Shown piece by piece: positions 46,001 to 57,400 of a stretch of 64,000 nt of DNA. The notes under the pieces are model-generated. The model saw only the letters and a program-made list of their open reading frames with translations. It was not told the DNA's origin and did not search any database. Location: NCBI RefSeq assembly GCF_029633865.1, contig NC_079213.1, positions 84,786,803 to 84,850,802 of the forward strand. The letters are read 5' to 3'. Both the position numbers and the translations under genes were made by a program. This DNA is from Lampris incognitus (taxonomy: Eukaryota; Chordata; Actinopteri; Lampriformes; Lampridae). Position 1 is the stretch's first letter. Each line of letters starts with the position of its first letter.

Positions 46001-49000
46001 CTTCCCTTCTCACCTCTGGGGTCCAGTTTCTTATGGTCATGTTTGTATGCATAACAATCTGATCCAAACACCCACATTTTTTAAAGATTCGTCTTTCTTC
46101 CTGTTAACCTGAAATATGGGGCTTTTTTAGTCCTGTTATTGTTCATTCATTCATTCATTCATCATCAGCCGCTTTTCCGGGGTCGGGTCGCGGTGGCAGC
46201 AAGCTAAGTAGGGCACTCCAGACGTCCCTCTCCCCAGCAACGCCCTCCAGCTCCTCCTGGGGGATCCCAAGGCGTTCCCAGGCCAGATTGGACATGCAGT
46301 CCCTCCAGTGAGTTCTGGGTCTACCTCGGGATCTCCTCCCAGTTGGCCATGCCCGGTAAACCTCCAAAGGAAAGCGCCCAGGAGGCATCCTGATTAGGAT
46401 GTCTGGTTTCGGGCTGGGCCCGACCGGGAGCCACCACCCTGTGGACCCACCACACGCGGGGATGAGCATCGGGGTAGGGTGCAATGCAGGCCGGCCGACA
46501 GGCAAAGGCAGGGACCGGGGCGTGCTGACTTCCGGCATCGCAGATTGGTCCTTGGGACGTGTCCTGTTATTGTGAAATCTATTATGAATATGAGTAACAT
46601 TTTGAACTGCATAAGGCCACAATACCTTTTGGTAATCCCTTCTCTAATAATGGACACCTTCCCATTTCAGAGGGTCCTCCACTGTCTCTCGGCTGTACCG
46701 TTTTGATGGGGCAAGTAAGGGGGATGATGTTTCATGTCCTTTTATACCTTTATCCCTTAAAAGTGACTGAAAAGTATCGCTCGTGTATCCTGTGCCATTG
46801 TCTGATCTGATACACTTGACTGCACTGTAGGGTGCACTGTTTGCCAGGAACTTCTTTGTTGCCAATGTTGTGTCACACTTGTTTTTAAGGAAGTAAATAA
46901 ACTTGCATATTTAAATCCATCTTGAGCAGTTGGCTCAATAGGACCTGCTAAGTCAGTTTGTACCAACTCCAGAGGTGCACTAGGTTATGCATCAGGTTTC
47001 CTATTTCTGTTGTTGGTGCATTTTCCCTCAGTGCAGACACTTCAATCTACCTTGGTGTTTGTTACCTGTGATCTTCACACCCTCTAACACATTGGGTAAT
47101 TTTAACACATCATCAATATTACAGTGTCCCAGAATCTCATGCCATGTCTTGACATCACAAGTTAAATTTGCTCTGTCACTGGACATCATATCATTAATCG
47201 AATCTTCAACACATTGGTCGTTGTCATTTACCATTTTCAGGTAGTACAGCCTCTCAGGCTCCTATATAAGCGGAAAACAGTTCCACCCTTGTGTATTATG
47301 TTCATTCTATCCCTCCTGGAAGATCACTTTGGCTCTATCAGTTGTGACTGCTTTTACAGTGACTATGCTTTGTGGCTACGGCGGTATGAATAAGGCCTCC
47401 CTCAATATGATCTTGGCTTTTCTTCCTTCTATTTCCTGTAGGAACACCTCCACATCACCACGTTGTTCATCCTGGCTCCATCAGCTAGCGCCATATAATG
47501 TGACTTTGGGTTAAAAGTCTCATCAAATCTCGTGAATTTATTTTTCTCTGTTATTATGTGGGATCCATCAGAGCTGCTCTGATGGATCGTTTCTTTAAGT
47601 GTATGGGTTGGGACACAAAATGGCTTGTCAGTGTGTTTCCAGTGGGTCCCCACAGCAGAGGTAGTAGAATGGGTTCGTGAAGCAGAGTCTCTGTTGACTG
47701 TGTTTGGGGAATCCTTGTGGAGAAGGAACGCTAGCATGTCTCATTGAGCCCAGCCTTCCAGGGTTAGAGACTTCATATTTACTAAGTTTGGGTCCATGCA
47801 AAAACCGTTTGAAGAACCCCCTCGATCCAAGCTGGACATTAAGGTGTTAGATGTAGTTTTTGAATATGTAGGTGGACTTCAGTAGTAGTAGTAACTTGTG
47901 TTTGCTTAGGAATCTGTGTGTGTGTGTTTGTGTATATTGATGTGTGAGTATGTATACTGTGTTTGTATGCATATATGTACTTAGCATGAGGGCAGCATGG
48001 TGGTGCAGTGGTGAGCACGGTTGCCTTACAGCAACAAGGTCCTGGGTTTAAGCCCCGGGTAGTCCAACCTTGGGGGTCATCCTCTGTGTGGAGTTTGCAT
48101 GGACTCTGCGTGGGTTTCCTCCGGGTGCTCCGGTTTCCTCCCACAGTCCAAAGACATGTAGGTCAGGTGAATCGGCCATATTAAATTGTCCCTGTGTGTG
48201 TGTGTGGGTGGGTGGGTGGCTGGGGGCCCTGTGATGGAATGGCGGCCTGTCCAGGGTGTCTCCCCGCCTGCCGCCCAATGACTGCTGGGATAGGCTCCAG
48301 CATCCCCACGACCCTGAGAGCAGGATAAGTGGTTTGGATAATGGATGGATGGGATCTGTGCAGTTTTTGTGATGGTTGTATTGTTGGGTGGGGGGGAGGT
48401 GTTTGGACAATCGGCATTTGCCGTATCACTGCTGAAATTGTGTATTCATCTGTCCTCAGGTGTGCGACGATGTAAGGAGGATGAGTTTACGTGCCACAAC
48501 CGGCGGTGTGTGGCCCTTCATTTTCATTGCGACGGAGTTGATGACTGTGGTGACGGGAGTGATGAAGTGTCCTGTCAGAACTGTACCAGCGATTCCTTCT
48601 CCTGTGGCCGGCTTGGCCCCTGCCTGCCCCGGAACTGGCTATGCAACGGAAAGGCTGATTGCCCTGATGGGCAGGATGAAGGCAGCGTCATGTGTCCATT
48701 GCTCCCCCTCCCAAACCCTCACACATGTTCAGCCTCTGAATTCCAGTGTAGTGATGGGGAGTGTGTGCCTGGCACCTGGAAGTGTGACCGTTCCCCCGAC
48801 TGCTCTGATGGCAGCGACGAGGAGAACTGTGGTGAGTTTCTCACTGTTAAAAATCCAGTGATGTGCTTGAGCTGCATGGAAATGTGCATGTGTTTGAAGT
48901 TGTTACCATTTATATTTCTGTATTTTATAGGAATTTTGTATTATGTCTACGCGATGCAAACCTGCACATTCATATTGTTGTGTAGTCGGTTCATTCATTG

Positions 49001-52000
49001 TTCATGCATTGCAATACCACCACGCCACCAGAGGGCGCAGTAGCCTAATGATTATTGCTGAGTGTAGTACGGTGCTGAGGGTGATGAAGAAGTGAGATAA
49101 AAAAGAAAGGAGTTGAAAACGTACGGTGCTCGTCTCTTGCCTCGTTATTATTTTACAGCTATACTAATGTGATAAAGTCTAGTATAGGACAAATTGGCGA
49201 CGAGAAATGGCGACTGCAGCTGTGCCCTTACCTGCTTTATTTCTGCCGTGTGCCGGACAACCTACAATTCCGTTCGACATGTGGGCTAGGATGTTCGAGA
49301 ACTATCTGCTAGCCATTGATGCGGATGGTGATGACTGGCCAGACACGAGGTTACGTGCACTTCTTTTACATTGTCTGGGTACAGAGGGCCAGCGTGTGTT
49401 TTATACACTTGCAAATGCAGGTAGGACTTACAAAGAAGCGATGATGGCACTGCGTGCACACTTCAACCCAGCCATAAATGTTGTGGTGGAACGTCATAAG
49501 TTCAGACAGAGAATACAGAGACCGCAGGAGTCCATTATAGAGTGCGTTGCCGCGCTGCGCGAGCTTGCCACAACATGTGGGTTTGACAACAGTAGAGACG
49601 AAATGATACGTGACCAGATCATCGAGCATATCCATTGTGCGAAGATACGTGAGAGACTGCTAGGACAAGCAGATGCAAATTCGACACTTGAAAAAACATT
49701 CCAGATTGCATGCCAGGCGGAAGCTGCCATCGGGTATGCGCGCACGCTAGGTTCAGAGTCCCAGGTTCCCGTGCAAGCTGTAACGGCGAAGCCTAAACGT
49801 CCATTCAAAAATAAAGGGAAATACAACCGCTCTGCAGAGCCTGCAAACGCCACTCCAAGACAGGACAGATGCTGTTTTAGGTGTGGGTCGTCTACTCCTC
49901 TTGCAAATGCTCCAGACTGCCCTGCCCTGAAGATGACTTGTCGGAAATGCAATAAAGTAGGTCATTTTGCCAAAGTTTGTAAATCTTCTGAAAGGTCAGG
50001 TGAAAAGTCTACCAAAAAAGTAGGTGAAGTTGTTGTGCAAGTGCTGGGAATTAATGCAACCCAACCAGCTCAGAAAATATCATGTGAAGTGACTATTAAT
50101 GCTAGGTCAACTTCTTGCCCAGTAGAGCTAGTGGTGGATACGGGCGCCGCTGTGTCCATCATTCCTGAACCCGTCTACAGAGAGCATTTCAGCGATGTGC
50201 CCCTGACAGAACCAGAGGTTAAGTTAGTGTCATATACAAAGTCAGACAACCCAGTAATAGGCTGTCTATCAGCTACAGTGCAGCACGAAGATACTACAGT
50301 TCCGGCTACACTATACATTGTGAAAAAGACAGGTACCGCTGTCTTGGGGATGGACTTATTCAGGGCACTGAGACTTTCTATAGTAATTAATACTGTGCTC
50401 TCAACTGCGGCTCCAGTGACTGAGGTTAAAACTGGACCAGTGAAACTGGGCTTAGCCAAGGGTTTTGTCCACCGTGTTAAAGTGAAGGAGGGCAATGAAG
50501 CAGTACAGCCCGTCCAACAGAAGCTGAGGAGACTTCCCCTCTCCATGAGACAAGCTGTCTCCACAGAACTTGAGAGACTGTTAGAAATGGACGTGATAGA
50601 GAGGATTGATGCATCTCTATGGGTTTCACCCATCGTGGTCACGCGACGGAAGAACGGTGCGGTGAGACTGTGCGTGGACTTACGTGAGCCTAACAAGGCT
50701 ATAGTGATGGACAGTTACCCACTTTCACACATGGATGACTTGTTCTCCGAGATGAGCGGTGCTACTGTATATTCTTCCATAGATCTCGCAAACGCATATC
50801 ATCAAGTCCTTTTAGCGCCAGAAAGCCGGGACTTAACCGTATTCATAACGCACGACGGACTTTTCAGGTTCAAACAGGTCCCATATGGGCTGTGCTCCGC
50901 CCCAAGTGTGTTCTCCAAGATGATGTCACTCATCCTTAAAGCCCTCAAGGGGGTCCAGTACTACTTGGACGATGTCATAGTGTATGGCAAGGTCAAGGAG
51001 GACCACGACTGCAACCTGCAGGAGGTGCTCGCCGCTATCGGGGGCGCCGGTCTCCAACTAAACGAGGAAAAATGCTAGTTTAACCGGTCCAGCCTGCGGT
51101 TCCTTGGGCACATGATCTCTGCCCAGGGCCTGCAGCCACTCACCGAGCACGTCAGAGCCATTACAGAGGCTCCAGTGCCAAGTGATGCTACAACACTTCA
51201 CTCATTTTTAGGGCTCACGGCGTGGTACCAGAAGTTCGTAAACAACTACGCGTCGCTCGTGGAGCCTATGCGAGCATGTCTGCGTGAGGACACATTTCAG
51301 TGGACTTCAGCAGCTCAGCAGAGCTTCGAGGTGGTGAAGGACCGTATTGTAAACAGCCCAGCGCTGTCCGTCTTCGACCCCAGCCTCCCCACCTACGTGT
51401 CTACGGACACATCCGATTATGGCTTGGGGGCCGTACTGACACAACTACACCCGGATGGGACAGAACGTACAGTTGCATGTGCCTCACGCACACTTAACCC
51501 CGCTGAACGCAAGTACTCCATTGTTGAAAAGGAGGCGTTGGCCTGCGTGTGGGCCGCTGAAAAATGGAGGACCTTCTTATGGGGTACTAGGTTTACACTA
51601 CGCACGGACCACCAGGCTTTGACCACACTACTTGCAACAAAAGGCCTGGGCCGCGCAGGGATGCGTATTGCGTGTTGGTCTGCAAGACTACTGTGCTTTA
51701 CATACGACGTGGAGTACCGTCCTGGCTCACAAAACCAGGCGGCCGACTGCTTTTCCCGGTTGCCCCTCCCTGCAGACGAGGATACAGAGCCAGTGACCGA
51801 GCCGGAGCTTGTTGCTCTGTTGGACACAGAACTGAAAGCTCTTTCAGTAAAAGACTTTATGGAGGCATGTGAGGCGTGCCCTGAGCTCACAGCTCTTAGA
51901 GCACAGATAAACAGGGGCTGGCCTAAGACAGCTAAGTCCCTACCAGACGAGCTCAAACCATACTTTGCCACGAGAAATGAACTGTCAATACAGGATGTGA

Positions 52001-54329
52001 TTATTTACAGGGGGCCTCACCGACGACTTGTGCCAGTTGCCCTACGGAAGCAGCTGGTGGACTTGGCACACGAGACACACCAAGGGGTGGTCCGCACCAA
52101 ACAGAGACTGCGGGATTTATACTGGTGGCCCGGTATGGACACGTGTGTGCAGGAGACTATCCGCTCATGTGGATCGTGCCAGATGAATGATAAAAGTGCC
52201 AAGACGCATTCTGCTCCTCTCCAGCCCATCCCACTCCCGGATGCCCCATGGCAGAAAGTGGGGATAGACATAGTGGGACCGTTCGAGTCAGCTACTTGGG
52301 ACTGTCGCTTTGCTGTGACGCTGACTGACTACTACACAAAGTGGCCAGAGGTCGCTTTCACTTCAACTATCACTACCGCTGCAATCACTACCTTCCTGTC
52401 TGCTGTGTTCTCCCGGTTTGGAAATCCTATCAAACTGGTGAGTGACAATGGAACACAATTCACCTCTACCGAGTTTGCAGACTACCTTGCAGCGAGAGAC
52501 ATTAAACACAGTAGAGTGTCTCTTTACTATCCACAAGCGAATGGAGCCGTGGAGCGCTGGAACCGCGTTCTCAAAGAAACACTACTCTGCCGAGCAGGAG
52601 AGAAGGCCATTGAAGCCATACGTACAGGATTTCTTGTCCACCTACCGTGCTACCCCACATGGCACCACCGGGGTGTCACCGTATGAACTCATGTACAACC
52701 GACTGATGCGCACCAAAGTGAACATTGGCCCTGCACGAAAACCTGACCCACTGTCGGAGGAACAACTACGCAGTCGGGTTGCTGCCAAACAGGAGGCATC
52801 GAAAACCTACACTGACAAGAAAAGGGGAGCACGTGTGCCTAAGATCAAAGAGGGAAGCTTAGTCAGAGTGAGGAAACCTTTCCATGTGAAAAAGGGACTG
52901 TCTAAGTTTCAGAGACCTACCCGAGTGATACGCAAAGCTGGTTCGAGTGCTTGTGTGCTAGAGGATGAGCGTACATGGAACGCTGCCCACCTCTCTCTGG
53001 TGCCTGAAAGCGGAACAAACAGGTAATCCGATCCAGAGCCAGTTGCCAACCCTGCTCCAGTGCCGGAGTCGGCCCGACAACCTGAGCCGCCCCAACAACC
53101 AGTTGGCACTGGGATCATGGACAGACCTGTGAGAGTAAGAAAGGAGCCTGCTTGGCTGAAGGACTATGAACACTAGTTAGTCCAATGGACGGTGAGAAAT
53201 GAGGAGAGAATAAGTGGATGTGAAAATGTGAAAAAAATACTGTTGATACTAAAATGTGAAAAAAACTGCTGTGACTAAGAAAAAAAATGTTTGTTTTGCA
53301 CTGATTTTGATTGATACCAGGTTACTGTGATTTTAGTGCCTTGTGATTGAAAGTGCCTATGTTACACTGATTAACATTTTTGGGATTACACGTTCAATAT
53401 TTCCTGCTATATTTTATTTACAGTAATATTACAGTGGAACTGTGGTTGATGGTTATTGTGGTTGATGGTTATTATAACATTTCTATTGTGGGAAGTTGTG
53501 TTGATGCTGATAGCACTTGAGTTATTGTACTACTGATGTCTGTGACATGGGACATAGTATTTTCATGTACGGGTAAGCTTCTTAAGAGGGGGAATATGTT
53601 GTGTAGTCGGTTCATTCATTGTTCATGCATTGCAATACCACCACGCCACCAGAGGGCGCAGTAGCCTAATGATTGTTGCTGAGTGTAGTACGGTGCTGAG
53701 GGTGATGAAGAAGTGAGATAAAAAAGAAAGGAGTTGAAAACGTACGGTGCTCGTCTCTTGCCTCGTTATTATTTTACAGCTATACTAATGTGATAAAGTC
53801 TAGTATAGTACACATATCTTAGAGGGGCAGTTACTTGGCATTAAACTGACTCTGAATCTGTTTAATCGGAATAATACTGAAGTTCACTGTCGTCTTTTCT
53901 GAATTTTAAGGGACATGGTCTTATTTTATTTTTCCCCTTTCTGTAAGGACAAGGTTTAAGAGAGCAGTTTTTAAACAAGGTTTCAGTACTGTGTGGCTTA
54001 CAAATAAAGAGCAGGTAAACCCTATACCACTTATGTGAGTTTGCTTCCATCTGAAGGTGGGGGGGAAAAAACCTACAAGTGCTGAGCTGATCTTGGAAGC
54101 AAGTAATGTAAAGGTGCAATCCTTAATTCAAATGTGAATGACCAAGATATAAAATGCAGGATTTGGAATGTTCAAATTGGTTGACAGGTCTCTTAATACA
54201 AGTAGAAGACTACACAACACAACAGCAGTGATGTTTAACACTGGAATAAAACAGGCCCACTTTTTCAACTAAAGTTGGTTAGAAAAAGGCACAAAATATT
54301 TGTCTACCATCTATAACTCAAACACTCTG

Positions 54330-54414
<85 letters not shown>

Positions 54415-57400
54415 AAATATTTTTATCTGGTCAAATAAATCACAGATTGGGCCTTGAGCATAGCAGAATAAACACAGCTACAGCTTAAACAGTTAATAAT
54501 GGCTCCGTTTGATTTAGATGTGGCAATAAGCCAGCATTGACAAAACTATTGACTTGTCGATAGTTATTTGGCTGGTTCTGGTTCTTTTCTACATCATGAA
54601 TGTAATTATTTGCTGCTATGTTCCCATCACTTGGTCCCAAGATCAACCGAGCACTTACAGATGGTTGTTTACCGTGATGCGCTCCACTGTTGTGGCCTGT
54701 GTGTAACAGCAGAGGGCGACAGAGGAAACGCCAGAGGGTGTACCAGTCATTGGTCTCAAATCTTGACAATGAAGCGCACCGGTCAGTCGAGTTCTTTTAA
54801 CCGCCTTTATTTTTTTAAACTAATTTTTATTAAATTTTTGAATAAACATTTAAATCCTAAAGAGCTACGAGATTACGATTTTTGGCAAGTAGCATTGAGT
54901 CTGAAGTCCACACCACAGGTATCACTGCAGTGATAGCCTTCATTCTTGGGTTCTTTTTTCTTTTTTCTTTTTTTTAACAAAAGCATCCTACTTGAAGATT
55001 TGTACTTGGAATCTTTATCAGCAGTGAAAAAATGATTTCAGTACATCCCCATTTACCAGACTCGCCTCTTGTTAAGGTTGTTGTGTGAACGTAGACCAGT
55101 GGTACTCACTAATTTTCTTAGGAGAGCCACTTATGAATAAGACCATTCCTCAAAGAGCCACAGAGATTGCAGATATAACTCGGGTGTTTCTTTTTATCAT
55201 CACTCTCAAGATATTTACCATTTTTGTGTATGTTTAAAAAAATATATAGTACCAGGCTTTCTCTTTTTATTCTCAATTAATAATTACACTGCATTATTAA
55301 AATATATAATACTTGTTTGTAAGGCTGGGAGTGGAACCCATCTTATGTATGCATGTATGTATGCAATTATACGTAAGCATTATCAACATGAAAAAAATGT
55401 TTCGCAAATACGAAGCTAAACACATAGGCTATACGTCTACCCATGATCCCACGCTGTTACGTAGCCTATGTTCTTTGACGTATCTTCAGTATGCTGTCAT
55501 CTGCTGGATAATTCATTTCAATGTGCTAAAACAGGACACAAACGGAACCTATAGAAGTAAGTTATAGCTATGTTCTTATTGTTATCAGTGGATCTATATA
55601 AGGCGCAAAACAAAGTCTCACGAGCCGCATAAAGAGTAACACTGACGTAGACCGACACACGTGCACACAATAATCTTAACATCGTCTGTGTGTTCCTAAT
55701 TTTTATCTGTATTAAATTTGAATTTAAATCATGCTTTTATGAAAATTTGATAGGACTCCACTTTCTTACACAAATGTGGTACAACGTGTCAGAAAGTTGA
55801 TGGTTGGTAACGATTGTGGTAGTTTCTCTGTTTGGTGTGTTACAAAAATATCTGATATGAGTGCCTGAGTTTTCTGAATTTTGTGTCCTATCTAAACACA
55901 AGGAAAATTTTTTTCTTTTTTTTTTTTTTACCAGAAATGGCTTCAACAGGAGGGGGCGAGAGTTTTTATGATATGCTGCTTTGGCACGAGTGTTTATTGA
56001 AATACAAGCGTGCTTTATCTACTGCAAAAACATCGTATCTCTCTCACTTAATAAATATTAATAAACATAAACCCAGGTTTCTCTTTGACACTGTATCTAA
56101 ACTTACTAAAAAGCAGTCGTCTATTAGCTGCTCACCATTCAGAGCCCATGAATTTCTAGATTTTTTTCTGCAATAAGGTTGAGGAGATCTTAAACAAAAT
56201 TAGTTCTTCAACTCCATCTACTCCTGCAGATCCTGTCATACTAAATTCATATCTACACAATGAGTCACTGTCAGTTCCAGTTATTACAGCTTTTGAGACT
56301 ATCTCACTTGATACTTTGACTAAGTTCATGTCAGCTTCTAAACCAACTGCTTGCCTACTTGATCCCTTACCAGCAAAACTTTTTAAAGACCACTGGCCTT
56401 TTCTTGGACCTACAATGCTAGACATCGTTAATTTATCTCTTACTACTGGCATTGTTCCCAGCAGTTTTAAGACAGCTGTGGTTAAACCTCTACTTAAAAA
56501 ACTGCACCTTGATCCAGGGTCTCTTAATAACTATCGGCCAGTCTCTAATCGTCCATTCTTCTCTAAAGTACTAGAGAGAGTTGTGTATCAACAACTTTTG
56601 ACCCATATAAAAGAAAACGATCTATATGAACCTTTTCAGTCGGCTTTCAGGCCCTGTCACTCCACTGAAACTGCTCTGACCAGAGTGGTAAATGATCTTC
56701 TACTGGCGATCGATTCTGATTCCACTTCTGTGCTTCTACTACTGGACCTCAGTGCAGCCTTTGACACCATTGATCACTGTATACTTTTGGGTAGATTAAA
56801 CTGTAATTTTGGTGTCTCTGGCTTAGCTCTCTCTTGGCTTAAGTCCTACTTATCTGGAAGAACACATTGTGTCTGCTATAATAATATTATATCAAAATTT
56901 TCTGACAAACATGGTTTGCCACAGGGCTGAGTACTTGGCCCTCTACTTTTCTCTCTTTACATTACACCTCTTGGCCAAATTATACGCAGTTACGGAATAA
57001 ATTTCCATTGCTATGCTGATGATACTCAGCTGTATGTGCCTTTAAGGGCTGATGATCATACTCAAATCACTAACTTAGAGGCCTGCTTGGCTACTGTGAA
57101 AAACTGGATGTCACTTAACTTTCTGCTTTTAAATTCAGATAAAACCGAGATGCTAGTCATTGGCTCTGCTAGACACAGACACCAATTTGATCAAGTAACG
57201 ATAACAATCGACAACTCTGTGGTTTCACAAAGTGTGGCAGCCAAAAATCTTGGTGTTACGTTTGATCCCAGCCTTTCCTTTGATAAGCACATTAAAGAAA
57301 TCACCAAGACTGCCTTTTTTCATTTACGTAACATATCTAAAATTCGGTCTTTTCTCTCCATGGCTGATGCAGAGATTCTAATACATGCATTTGTTTCATC

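Larger units (their letters stand above)
48976..53812 (+). mobile_element. Ty3/gypsy LTR retrotransposon (element B), full length, young, in intron 4
   Basis: Two 216-bp LTRs (48976-49191 and 53597-53812) differ at two positions. The host duplication CATAT lies at 48971-48975 and 53813-53817. A primer-binding-site candidate, TGGCGACGAGAA, starts at 49195, and a polypurine tract AAGAGGGGGAATA precedes the 3' LTR. Domain order gag-PR-RT-RNaseH-IN fits Ty3/gypsy. It lies in the sense direction of the receptor gene, 144 bp after the exon 4 end. Two in-frame stops and one frameshift disable this copy. Confidence 0.95.
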
